NCBI RefSeq assembly: GCF_014224355.1
Contig: NZ_VNWP01000003.1
Location: forward strand, 186,001 to 250,000
Source: Synechococcus sp. BSA11S
GTDB taxonomy: Bacteria; Cyanobacteriota; Cyanobacteriia; PCC-6307; Cyanobiaceae
Length of the DNA stretch: 64,000 bases
Direction of reading: 5' to 3'
Every line of letters starts with the position of its first letter. Positions within the stretch are counted from its first letter, which is position 1. Both the position numbers and the translations under genes were made by a program. This document shows positions 1 to 7,939 of the stretch, one piece after another. A model generated the notes under the pieces. It worked only from the letters and a program-made list of their open reading frames with translations. It was not told the DNA's origin and made no database searches.

Positions 1-1479
1 ATCCAGGGTGGCGAGGTAGCGCCCGAAGCTGCGTTCCACCAGCTGCTGGGCCTTGGTGAGGTCGTAGCGCTGCAGCAGGTTCAGCACCATCCCGTAGCTG
101 GGAGTGAACTGGCTCACCAGTGGGTCGGCGGGGCTGGTGGCCAGCGCACCGGCCTCACGCACCCCCTCGAAGCGGCTCTGCACCGTGACGACATAGCCCT
201 GCACATCAAGCCCCCTACGGCCGGCCCGGCCTGCCATCTGCAGGAACTCGCTGCCCATCAGCGGACGATGGCCCCGCTCGGTGCGCTTGGAGAGCGCCGA
301 GATCACCGTGGTGCGGGCCGGCATGTTGATGCCCGCCGCCAGGGTTTCGGTGGCGAAGACCACCTTGATCAGCCCCTGCTGGAACAGCTCCTCGATCAGT
401 TCCTTCCAGGCCGGCAGGACACCGGCATGGTGGGCGGCGATGCCGCGGGTGAGGGCCTCGGCGTGGCCGCCATCGCGCACCGCTTCGGGGGTGGCGGCCA
501 CGAAGGCATCAAGCCGCGCCACGATCCTGGCCTGCTCCTGCTCGCTCACCAGGCAGACCCGGCCCAGGTCACGCACCGCCTTGTCACAGCCGCGGCGGCT
601 GAAGATGAAATAGATGGCGGGTAGCATGTCGCGCTCGGCCATCTGGGCCACCACGAAGGGGAGCGGAGCCGCCTCAGGCTGAGGGGGCCTGGGGCTCCGG
701 CCCTTGCGACGTTCGCCCTTGGGGGCCCGCCACACCTTGCAGTTGGGGTGGAGGCCGGTGCCCTGCTCGTTGAGGAGGGGATGCAGGCCCTTGGCGCTGC
801 AGAAACTGAAGGCCAGCGGCACCGGCCGGTGATCGCTGATCACCAGCGTGGTGGGCCCGTGCACCCGCTCGATCCAGTCGGTGAGCTGGCCGGCGTTGGC
901 CACCGTGGCCGAGAGGGCCACCAGCTGCACGGGAGGCGGGCAGTGGATGATCGATTCCTCCCAGACGGTGCCCCGCTGGGAGTCATTCATGTAGTGGCAT
1001 TCATCGAGCACCACCGCCTCCACATCGGCAAGCGGATCGTCGCCGCGATCCACCTCCGCGTAGAGCATGTTGCGGAAGATCTCGGTGGTCATCACCACGA
1101 TCGGGGCGTCCCGATTCGTGCTCAGATCGCCGGTCATCAGGCCCACGCGATCGGCGCCGAACTGCTCACGGAAATCGCGCAGTTTCTGGTTGGAGAGAGC
1201 CTTGAGCGGAGTGGTGTAGAACACCTTCTGGCCGTGGGCGAGGGCCCGGTGGATGGCGTATTCGCCCACCAGCGTTTTGCCGGAGCCGGTGGGAGCACTC
1301 ACCACCACCGAATGGCCCTGGTTGAGAGCATCAATCGCCTCCAGCTGGAAGGGATCGAGGGGAAAGGGAAAAAGCTGATCCAGGGCCGGAACATCGACCG
1401 GAACCATGGCCCCAAACGCGGCTGGACGCCCCCGAGCCGCCGCCGGATCAGGTGGAGCGTCGGAACCGGCGGTTTGCAT
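1..1479 (-). CDS. Ski2-like DExH-box RNA helicase, 3' end cut by window edge
   Basis: 493 codons are visible from an ATG at 1479 and the gene continues off the left edge. Walker A APTGSGKT lies at about residues 62-69 and motif II is DECH at 159-162. A QMAGRAGRRG motif VI and the ATETLAAGINMPART stretch mark the second RecA domain, a pattern typical of the Ski2/Mtr4 superfamily-2 branch. These proteins unwind structured RNA during turnover or processing; the exact cyanobacterial role cannot be read here. A later in-frame ATG at 1407 is an alternative start. The gene is divergent from bioF. Confidence 0.9.
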   Translation of the reverse strand, partial: MQTAGSDAPPDPAAARGRPAAFGAMVPVDVPALDQLFPFPLDPFQLEAIDALNQGHSVVVSAPTGSGKTLVGEYAIHRALAHGQKVFYTTPLKALSNQKLRDFREQFGADRVGLMTGDLSTNRDAPIVVMTTEIFRNMLYAEVDRGDDPLADVEAVVLDECHYMNDSQRGTVWEESIIHCPPPVQLVALSATVANAGQLTDWIERVHGPTTLVISDHRPVPLAFSFCSAKGLHPLLNEQGTGLHPNCKVWRAPKGERRKGRSPRPPQPEAAPLPFVVAQMAERDMLPAIYFIFSRRGCDKAVRDLGRVCLVSEQEQARIVARLDAFVAATPEAVRDGGHAEALTRGIAAHHAGVLPAWKELIEELFQQGLIKVVFATETLAAGINMPARTTVISALSKRTERGHRPLMGSEFLQMAGRAGRRGLDVQGYVVTVQSRFEGVREAGALATSPADPLVSQFTPSYGMVLNLLQRYDLTKAQQLVERSFGRYLATLD

Positions 1480-1547
1480 CCTCCAATCCTATGGGCTGCT
1501 CAGCAAGCAGAGTGGAGGTCTGCAACTGCCCCGGCGGTGCCGCCCGC

Positions 1548-2738
1548 GTGCCCCCTGATCCGCTCGATACGATCAAGCAGGCTCTGAGCCGGCTCCCCGC
1601 CGAGCGGAGACGCTCTCTGCGCACGTTTCGTCCCGGTCCCGAGGCCACCCTGTTGCCTGGCCAGGCTGGCCGACCAGTGGGCCCCCTGCTTGATCTGGCC
1701 AGCAACGACTATCTGGGGCTCAGCGCCCACCCCAGCCTGAAGACGGCGGCGATGGCCGCGATCAACGGCGAAGGGGTGGGCTGCGGGGGATCAAGGCTCG
1801 TGAGCGGCACGCGTCCTTGCCACGACTCCCTCGAGGCGGCCCTGGCCCACTGGCTGGGGCGTGAGCGGGTGCTGCTCTTCCCCAGCGGCTTTCAGGCCAA
1901 TCTGGCCGCGGTGCTGGCCCTGGCCGATCGCCGCAGCGACGTGATCGCCGACCGCCTGATCCACCACTCCCTGCTGGTGGGGATCCAGGCCAGCGGCGCC
2001 CGCCTGCGCCGGTTTCGGCACAACGATCTGTCCGACCTGCGGCGCCTGCTGGCGCGGGGAGCCCGCAGCGAGCCGGACCGGCGGCGGCTGGTGGTGAGCG
2101 AAAGCCTGTTCAGCATGGAAGGCACCAGTCCGGATCTGGCCGGGATCGCCGCGATCTGCCAGGAGTTCGGGGCCCTGCTGCTGGTGGATGAAGCCCACGC
2201 CCTGGGGCTGCTGGGCCCGGGGGGACGCGGGCTGGCCTGGGGCTTGACCGGGGTGAGTCTGGTGAGCGGCACCTTTGGCAAGGCTTTCGGGGCCGGTGGC
2301 GCCTTCCTCGCCGCCGATGGCCCCGTGGGCGACTGGTTGCTGCAAAGCTCGGGCGCCTTCCGCTACACCACGGCCCTGGCGCCGCCACTGGCCGCCGCGG
2401 CCCTGGCGGCACTGAGGCTGCTTGAGGCCGATCCAGGCCAGGGCGCCGCCCTGCACCGGCGCGCGCAGCGCTGGCGGGATGGCCTCGAGGCCGCCGGCTG
2501 GCGGCGCCCGCCCGGCGAGGGTCCGGTGCTGCCGCTGCACGTGGGCGACGACGCACTGGCCCTGAGCCTGCAAGGCAGCCTGGAGCAGGCAGGGCTGCTG
2601 GGAGTGGCGATCCGCCCACCCACGGTGCCGGAGGGAACCGCGCGCCTGCGGCTGGTGCTGCGCCGCGACCTCCCTAGAGGAAGCCTGGATCGCCTGCTCA
2701 ACGCTCTGGCCGCCTGGCCCCACGCCCCCTCCCCATGA
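1548..2738 (+). CDS. bioF: 8-amino-7-oxononanoate synthase (BioF)
   Basis: PLP-dependent alpha-oxoamine synthase that condenses pimeloyl-ACP with alanine, the first ring-forming step of biotin synthesis. The LDLASNDYLGL start of the fold, DEAHALGLLG and the cofactor lysine in SGTFGKAFG (about K245) are all visible. I chose GTG 1548 (396 aa) because it leaves only a few residues before the first helix, as in the family. ATG 1491 would add 19 residues of poor character. The stop overlaps the next gene by 4 bp (ATGA), so this is the head of a translationally coupled biotin operon. Confidence 0.93.
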   Translation: MPPDPLDTIKQALSRLPAERRRSLRTFRPGPEATLLPGQAGRPVGPLLDLASNDYLGLSAHPSLKTAAMAAINGEGVGCGGSRLVSGTRPCHDSLEAALAHWLGRERVLLFPSGFQANLAAVLALADRRSDVIADRLIHHSLLVGIQASGARLRRFRHNDLSDLRRLLARGARSEPDRRRLVVSESLFSMEGTSPDLAGIAAICQEFGALLLVDEAHALGLLGPGGRGLAWGLTGVSLVSGTFGKAFGAGGAFLAADGPVGDWLLQSSGAFRYTTALAPPLAAAALAALRLLEADPGQGAALHRRAQRWRDGLEAAGWRRPPGEGPVLPLHVGDDALALSLQGSLEQAGLLGVAIRPPTVPEGTARLRLVLRRDLPRGSLDRLLNALAAWPHAPSP

Positions 2739-3433
2739 GCCGCCCTTGCTTCGAGCTGATCGCCATGCACGGCTGGGCCGGCGACAGCCGGGCCTGGCGC
2801 CCCTGGCAGCAGGCGGCGACCAGCCGGGGCTGGAGCTGGCAGAGCGGCGAGCGCGGCTACGGCCAGCTGGCGCCCCACACTCCCCGCTGGTTGGAGCTGG
2901 GCGGCCCCAGGGCGGTGATCGTGCATTCCCTCGGGTTGCATCTGCTGCCGGCCCCGGTGCTGGCCGAGGCGGAGGCGGTGGTGTTGCTCGCCAGCTTCGG
3001 ACGCTTCATCCCCACCGGACCCGAGGGGCGGCGCTGGCGGCAGGCCCTGCGCGGCATGGACCGGCGCCTGGGGGCCGGCGACACCACCGCCCTGCTCGAG
3101 GAGTTTCTGCGGGAGGCTGCCGCTCCCGCGCCGGTGGAGCTGCTGCCGGAAGGACCCTCGTCGCGGGAGATGCCTGCCGAGGGGGTGGAGAGGCTGCGCC
3201 AGGATCTGCTCTTGCTGGAGCAATGCACCGCCGTGCCCTCCGCCTTCCCTGCCGGAGCCCGCACCCTGATCGTGGAGGCCGAGGCCGATCGGATCGTGGC
3301 GCCCGAGAGCCGCACGGCCCTGCACCGGGCGCTGCCGGCCGCCGAGCGCTGGGCCCTGCCGGGCATCGGCCACAGCCTGCTGGGCAGCGATCTGGTGGAG
3401 CCCGTCCTGACCTGGCTGGAGGACGCCCACTGA
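2735..3433 (+). CDS. bioK: BioH-type alpha/beta hydrolase (BioK-like pimeloyl-ACP methyl ester esterase)
   Basis: A 232-aa alpha/beta hydrolase. The probable nucleophile is S65 in VHSLG (the first Gly of the usual GxSxG is replaced), with acid D185 in EADRIVAP and base H213 in GIGHSLLG. Position between bioF and bioC implies it removes the methyl ester from pimeloyl-ACP, the job of BioH in E. coli. BioK is the name used for the picocyanobacterial enzyme at this locus, and I assign it from context rather than alignment. It overlaps bioF by 4 bp and shares one base with bioC (TGATG). Confidence 0.75.
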   Translation: MSRPCFELIAMHGWAGDSRAWRPWQQAATSRGWSWQSGERGYGQLAPHTPRWLELGGPRAVIVHSLGLHLLPAPVLAEAEAVVLLASFGRFIPTGPEGRRWRQALRGMDRRLGAGDTTALLEEFLREAAAPAPVELLPEGPSSREMPAEGVERLRQDLLLLEQCTAVPSAFPAGARTLIVEAEADRIVAPESRTALHRALPAAERWALPGIGHSLLGSDLVEPVLTWLEDAH

Positions 3434-4221
3434 TGGTTGTGCTCCAGTCCCCCCCCTCGATGGCCCAGCGGGTGCGGGTGGCCTTCAGCCGCAGAGCCCG
3501 TCACTACGACGCCGCGGCCAGCCTGCAAAAGGCCGTGGCCTGGCGGCTGGCCCGCCACTGCCGCGACCTGACCCTGCCATCCGGCCCCAGGGCCGATCTG
3601 GGGGCTGGAACCGGCCTGCTCAGCAGCGCCCTGGAGCAGCAACGCCCCGGGAGCACCCTGCTGCGGCTCGATGCCTGCGCGGCCCTGCTGGAGCAGGGCG
3701 AGGCCCCTGGAGCCAGGCTCCTCTGGGACCTCAACGACGGCCTGCCTGAAAGCCTGGGCGGAGCGGCCCTGCTGGTGTCGAGTTTCGCGCTGCACTGGCT
3801 GGAGAATCCCGCAGTCAGCCTGCGCCAGTGGTGCGACGCCCTGGGGCCGGGCGGCTGGCTGGCTCTGGCGGTCCCCACCGCTGGCAGCTTCCCCCAGTGG
3901 CGCCAGGCGGCCGCCGCCGCAGGCGTGCCCTGCACCGCCCTCGTCCTGCCCGAGGTGCGGCAGCTGCTGGCTGTGGTGGCGCCACGGCTGGACCTGCGAC
4001 TGGGAGCACCGCTGCGCTTCAGCCAGAACGGCCCCAGCGGCCGGGCCCTGCTGCAGCGCATGCGGGCTGTGGGGGCCGGCACCACCGCAACCCCACCCCT
4101 GGGGGTCGGGGCCTGGCGGCGGATTGAGGCCCACTGGGCCGGGGGGCCGGGCGGCAAGCGCCTGAGCTGGGAGGTGCTGATGCTGCTCGGCCGAAAACCT
4201 CAGGGCAGGGCAGAGCGATGA
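3433..4221 (+). CDS. bioC: Malonyl-ACP O-methyltransferase (BioC)
   Basis: 262-aa class I SAM-dependent methyltransferase. Motif I is DLGAGTG at residues 55-61, followed by an acidic SAM-ribose position (RLDAC) and the SSFALHWL stretch typical of BioC. It methylates malonyl-ACP so that the fatty acid machinery can build the pimeloyl chain; the adjacent esterase later removes the methyl group. I start it at ATG 3433, which overlaps the preceding TGA by one base. The frame is open upstream through the hydrolase gene, but those codons have no homology. It overlaps bioD by 4 bp. Confidence 0.88.
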   Translation: MVVLQSPPSMAQRVRVAFSRRARHYDAAASLQKAVAWRLARHCRDLTLPSGPRADLGAGTGLLSSALEQQRPGSTLLRLDACAALLEQGEAPGARLLWDLNDGLPESLGGAALLVSSFALHWLENPAVSLRQWCDALGPGGWLALAVPTAGSFPQWRQAAAAAGVPCTALVLPEVRQLLAVVAPRLDLRLGAPLRFSQNGPSGRALLQRMRAVGAGTTATPPLGVGAWRRIEAHWAGGPGGKRLSWEVLMLLGRKPQGRAER

Positions 4222-4856
4222 CCCGTCTGGTGGTCTGCGGCACCGACACCGATGTGGGCAAGACCGTGGTGAGTGCCCTGCTGGTGCAGGGGCTGAACGC
4301 CCACTACTGGAAGCCGGTGCAGTGTGGCCTCGAGGAGGGGGGCGACAGCGCCAGGGTCCAGGCCATGCTCGGGCTCACGCCCGCTGAAGCCACCCGTCGC
4401 CTCCTGCCGGAGGCCTACCGCTACACCCATCCGGTCTCCCCCCACTGGGCGGGTGAACTGGAGCAGCGGCCGATCGACCCAGAGCTTCTGAGTCTGCCCC
4501 AGGTCAGCGGACCCCTGGTGGTGGAGACCGCCGGCGGACTGCTGGTGCCCCTGCGCCTCGACTGTCTCCAGATCGGTCAGATCCAGCGCTGGGGCTTGCC
4601 GGTGCTGCTGGTGGCCCGCAGTGGCCTGGGCACGCTCAACCACACCCTGCTCTCGGTGGAAGCCCTGCGCCGCCGCCGGATCCCCCTGCTGGGGCTGATT
4701 CTCAACGGCCCCCCCCACCCCGACAACCCCCGCACCCTCGAGACCCTGAGCGGGGCGCCGGTGCTGGCCTGCCTGCCCCCCCTTCCCCGCCTTGAGCCCG
4801 GCACCCTGGCCGCTCAATGGCAGGCGAGCGGACTGGCCCGTAGCCTGGCCGGATGA
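4218..4856 (+). CDS. bioD: Dethiobiotin synthetase (BioD)
   Basis: 212-aa P-loop ligase that closes the ureido ring of dethiobiotin from DAPA, CO2 and ATP. The diagnostic N-terminal P-loop GTDTDVGKT is at residues 8-16. KPVQCG follows at about residue 35, and ETAGGLLVPL matches the family Glu/Ala/Gly-Gly segment. Length fits the usual 210-230 aa. The start codon overlaps the bioC stop (ATGA), and its own stop overlaps the start of a 51-aa microprotein gene in the same way. Confidence 0.93.
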   Translation: MTRLVVCGTDTDVGKTVVSALLVQGLNAHYWKPVQCGLEEGGDSARVQAMLGLTPAEATRRLLPEAYRYTHPVSPHWAGELEQRPIDPELLSLPQVSGPLVVETAGGLLVPLRLDCLQIGQIQRWGLPVLLVARSGLGTLNHTLLSVEALRRRRIPLLGLILNGPPHPDNPRTLETLSGAPVLACLPPLPRLEPGTLAAQWQASGLARSLAG

Positions 4857-5008
4857 CACGAGGCAATCTGCTGATCAGCGCGTCTGTCGCCCTGCTCTGC
4901 GCCGGCATCCTGGTGCTGTTCACCGACGTGGAAATCGGGATGGTGCGCTGGTTCAACTGCGGGCCCTGGGCCACCGAAACGACCCGCCAGGAGAAGTGGT
5001 GCCGCTGA
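4853..5008 (+). CDS. 51-aa single-pass membrane microprotein inside the biotin operon
   Basis: ATG 4853 overlaps the bioD stop by 4 bp and TGA ends at 5008, giving 51 codons. Residues about 6-22 form one hydrophobic helix (LLISASVALLCAGILVLF). A charged, Trp-rich tail with two cysteines (FNCGPWATET, KWCR) follows. Codon use is GC-rich at third positions like its neighbours, and both ends are coupled to neighbouring reading frames, so I regard it as real. Function is unknown; location suggests a link to biotin or simply a conserved passenger. Confidence 0.65.
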   Translation: MTRGNLLISASVALLCAGILVLFTDVEIGMVRWFNCGPWATETTRQEKWCR

Positions 5009-5027
5009 TGCACCCGGAGGCCATTCC

Positions 5028-6344
5028 TTGAACTGGCATCCCCATCTCTGGCATCCCACCACCCAGGTGGCCGGGGCCGATCCACCCCTGAGGGCAGTGG
5101 CCGGCCGCGGCGCCCTGCTCATGCTCGACGACGGCCGGGAGCTGATCGACGCCATCAGCAGTTGGTGGGTGACCCTGCATGGCCATGGGGAGCCCAGCAT
5201 CGCCGCGGCTGTAGCCGAGCAGGCCCAGCGTCTGGAACAGGTGATCTTCGCCAACTTCAGCCATCCCCCAGGGGAGCGTCTGGCCGAGCGGCTCAGTGCC
5301 ATTTCAGGGCTGGAGCGGCTGTTCTTCTCCGACGACGGCTCCACAGCCGTGGAGGTGGCCCTCAAGATCGCCTGGCAGTGGTGGCGCAACCAGGGCTCCG
5401 ATCGGCGGCAGCTGATCGCCTTTGAGGGCGCCTATCACGGCGACACCTTCGGGGCCATGGCCCTGGGGGAGCGCTCACTGTTCTCGGCCCCCTTCGAGCC
5501 GCTGCTCTCCCCGGTGGCGCGGGCCCCCTGGCCCGCCACCTGGTGGGACGATCCCGAGGTGGAAGACAAGGAGGAGGGCGCCCTCGCCCGGCTGGAGCAG
5601 CTGCTGGCGGTGCCCACCGCGGCGGTGATCCTCGAACCCCTGGTGCAGGGGGCCAGTGGCATGGCGATGGTGCGGGAGGGTTTCCTGCGCCGGGCAGAGG
5701 AGCTGGTGCGCCAGGCCGGCGCCCTGCTGATCGCCGATGAGGTGATGACCGGCTTCGGGCGCACAGGTGACCTGTTCGCCTGCCGACGGGCAGGCATCCG
5801 CCCTGATCTGATGGCCCTCTCCAAGGGGCTCACCGGGGGCTTCCTGCCGATGGGAGTCACCCTGGCGAGCGAGCGGATCTACCAGGGCTTCATCAGCGAC
5901 GATCCCAGCCACACCCTGTACCACGGCCACAGTTTCACGGCCAATCCACTCGGCTGCGCCGCCGCCAACGCCAGCCTGGACCTGCTCCTGCGGCAGCCGG
6001 CTCTCCACGCAGGCTTCGAAGCCCGCCACAGGCCCCATCTCCAGGCCCTCCGCGCCCATCCCCTGGTGCGACGGCCGCGGTTGTGCGGCACCATCGCCGC
6101 CTTCGACCTGGCCGTGGAACAGCCGGGCTATCTCCACCCCGCCGGCCGCCGGCTGCAGCGTCATGCCCTCGAAGCCGGGGTGTTCCTGCGGCCCCTGGGT
6201 CACGTGGTTTATCTCCTGCCGCCGCTCTGCCTCAGCGACAGCCAGCTGGAGCACTGCTACGCCGTGATCCGCTCAGGGCTCGATCAGCTCGCTCAGGGGC
6301 CCGCCAGGATCGCCGATTCCACGTCGGCGCGGCTGAGTCCGTAG
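5028..6344 (+). CDS. bioA: Adenosylmethionine-8-amino-7-oxononanoate aminotransferase (BioA)
   Basis: 438-aa class III PLP aminotransferase that converts KAPA to DAPA using SAM as amino donor. Features are the N-terminal HPHLWHPTTQ, SSWWVTLHGHGEP, FFSDDGSTAVEVALK, IADEVMTGFGRTG and the cofactor lysine in LSKGLTGG (about K266). The start is TTG 5028, preceded by a GGAGG Shine-Dalgarno at 5016-5020 with 7-nt spacing; no in-frame ATG lies nearby. The 3' end overlaps the convergent DUF3143 gene by 52 bp. Confidence 0.92.
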   Translation: MNWHPHLWHPTTQVAGADPPLRAVAGRGALLMLDDGRELIDAISSWWVTLHGHGEPSIAAAVAEQAQRLEQVIFANFSHPPGERLAERLSAISGLERLFFSDDGSTAVEVALKIAWQWWRNQGSDRRQLIAFEGAYHGDTFGAMALGERSLFSAPFEPLLSPVARAPWPATWWDDPEVEDKEEGALARLEQLLAVPTAAVILEPLVQGASGMAMVREGFLRRAEELVRQAGALLIADEVMTGFGRTGDLFACRRAGIRPDLMALSKGLTGGFLPMGVTLASERIYQGFISDDPSHTLYHGHSFTANPLGCAAANASLDLLLRQPALHAGFEARHRPHLQALRAHPLVRRPRLCGTIAAFDLAVEQPGYLHPAGRRLQRHALEAGVFLRPLGHVVYLLPPLCLSDSQLEHCYAVIRSGLDQLAQGPARIADSTSARLSP

Positions 6345-6559
6345 GGAAACAGACGCACGGTGACGTTGCCCCCTTGCTCCCAGCTCACCTTGAGCTCCTC
6401 CACCTCCAGCTCGATCCGGGCATTCCACGTCGGGCGTCTCAGGTCCCAGAGGCAGGGCGTGGCGGGCTCACGGGAGGCGCCGAGATCCCTCAGCCACTGC
6501 TCAAGCGCCGGCAGCGGGTGGTTGTACAGAGGCGTCTGGTGTGGGGGCAAGGAACTCAT
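6293..6559 (-). CDS. DUF3143 family protein
   Basis: 88-aa soluble protein with LPPHQTPLYNHPLPALEQWL near the start and an acidic beta-rich middle (ARIELEVEELKVSW), a composition I recognise from cyanobacterial DUF3143 proteins. Function is unknown. Its 5' end overlaps the upstream J-domain gene by 59 bp on the same strand, an arrangement that suggests co-expression. The 3' end runs into the tail of bioA on the other strand. Confidence 0.75.
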   Translation of the reverse strand: MSSLPPHQTPLYNHPLPALEQWLRDLGASREPATPCLWDLRRPTWNARIELEVEELKVSWEQGGNVTVRLFPYGLSRADVESAILAGP

Positions 6560-7070
6560 CCCCGGGCAGGCGGTCTAGCGGAGCTCCAGTTTGCCGCTCG
6601 ATGGGACCAATGGTCCGGGAGCTCACCAGGGGTTGTGTGACCAGTTCCACCCCGCGCCACCAGGCCAGACCCAACCCCAGCACGAGGCTGAAGAGCAGGG
6701 CAAGGGCCAACAGCACCAGGGCGAACCATTCCCCACCCGAGAAGGCCCGACGGATCGGGAGCGGCCGCCGGGCAGGCACCGGCCCCGAGATCACAGGTGA
6801 AGGCGCCTCAGGAGCGGCCGGGCCGTTGAGGGCCCCGATGCGCTGGATCAGGGCCAGGCGCAGCTGACTGTCGTAGGTGGAGCGGCGCTGGGGATCACCC
6901 AGCACCAGGTAGGCCTCCTGCAGCCGGCGGAACTGGTCCTGGGCCTCCGCCACCGGCAGGGTGGTGGTGTCGGGGTGATACCTCTTGCTGAGGGCACGGA
7001 AGGCCTGGCGGAGCTCCTGGGGCGTGGCCGTGCTCGGCAGACCGAGCAGGGCATAGAGGGATGGGCCCAT
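6501..7070 (-). CDS. J-domain protein with C-terminal membrane helix
   Basis: Residues about 3-65 form a DnaJ domain with YALLGL, the HPD tripeptide in KRYHPDTTT, and FRRLQEAYLVLGDPQRRSTYD. A Pro-rich linker and one strong transmembrane segment (FALVLLALALLFSLVLGL) follow, then a polar tail. It probably recruits an Hsp70 to a membrane. I start at ATG 7070 (189 aa), two residues before the J domain; ATG 7097 would add nine residues. It overlaps DUF3143 and is divergent from rsmG. Confidence 0.85.
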   Translation of the reverse strand: MGPSLYALLGLPSTATPQELRQAFRALSKRYHPDTTTLPVAEAQDQFRRLQEAYLVLGDPQRRSTYDSQLRLALIQRIGALNGPAAPEAPSPVISGPVPARRPLPIRRAFSGGEWFALVLLALALLFSLVLGLGLAWWRGVELVTQPLVSSRTIGPIERQTGAPLDRLPGDEFLAPTPDASVQPPAAGA

Positions 7071-7150
7071 GACCGGGTGCTCGCCGCCTGCCACCAACCT
7101 CGCGCCATGGTTGGGTGATCCTAGAGAGCTCCTCCATCGGTGCTGCAGGA

Positions 7151-7933
7151 ATGACGGCGGATGCGGCTTCCCGCGATCAACCAGCAGGCCGGGCCTGGGA
7201 GGCGATCCCTGCCGATCCGGTGACGGCCGAACTCTGGGACAGCCTGGGCTGGGAGCCCACCCAGGAGCAATTGCAGCTGTTGATGGCCCTGCAGCAGCTC
7301 TTGCGTCACTGGAATGCTCGCCTCAACCTCACCCGTCTGGTCGACGGCGACGACTACTGGATCACCCAGGTGTACGACAGCCTCTGGCCCTGGCGTGAAC
7401 AGCTCAACGGCCCGGGACGGCCGCTGCGCTGCCTCGATGTGGGCCCCGGTGGCGGCTTCCCGGGCCTGGCGCTGGCCATCGCCCTGCCCGCCGCCCGCCT
7501 CACCCTGGTGGACTCCGTGGGGCGCAAGGCGGAGGCCCTGAAGGCCATGGCCGCCAGCCTGGGCCTCGGCGAACGGGTCGAGGTGCGCTGGGAGCGAGCG
7601 GAAACCACCGGCCGCACCCCGGCCTGCCGCGGCCGCCAGGACTGGGCCATGGCACGGGCCGTGGCGGCCGCACCGGTGGTGGCGGAGTATCTGGTGCCTC
7701 TGTTGAAAACCACAGGCCGAGCCCTGCTCTATCGCGGCCAATGGGGTCCGGGGGATCTGCTCGGCCTGCAGCAAGCCGCCAAAACCCTGAATGCCGAGGT
7801 GGAGCGGGTGGAGCGGGTGGAGCTGCCGGCGGGGAGGGGTGTGCGTCATGCGGTGCTGCTCAGGCCCCTTGGACCCTGCCCCCCCAGCTACCCCCGGGCG
7901 GTGGGACTGCCGGCCAAACAGCCCCTGGCCTGA
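7151..7933 (+). CDS. rsmG: 16S rRNA (guanine-527-N7)-methyltransferase RsmG (GidB)
   Basis: 260 aa from ATG 7151. [11 protein letters not shown] precedes the SAM-binding motif [15 protein letters not shown], then [14 protein letters not shown] and [14 protein letters not shown], the standard RsmG order. It methylates G527 in the 530 loop of 16S rRNA. An earlier ATG at 7115 would add 12 residues lacking family resemblance. The upstream J-domain gene is divergent, leaving about 80 bp for both promoters. Confidence 0.9.
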   Translation: MTADAASRDQPAGRAWEAIPADPVTAELWDSLGWEPTQEQLQLLMALQQLLRHWNARLNLTRLVDGDDYWITQVYDSLWPWREQLNGPGRPLRCLDVGPGGGFPGLALAIALPAARLTLVDSVGRKAEALKAMAASLGLGERVEVRWERAETTGRTPACRGRQDWAMARAVAAAPVVAEYLVPLLKTTGRALLYRGQWGPGDLLGLQQAAKTLNAEVERVERVELPAGRGVRHAVLLRPLGPCPPSYPRAVGLPAKQPLA

Positions 7934-7939
7934 GAGCAA

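Noticed and set aside
748-1587. 279-codon plus-strand frame over the helicase and bioF starts
   Set aside because: It lies antisense to clear helicase motifs and shows no family resemblance.
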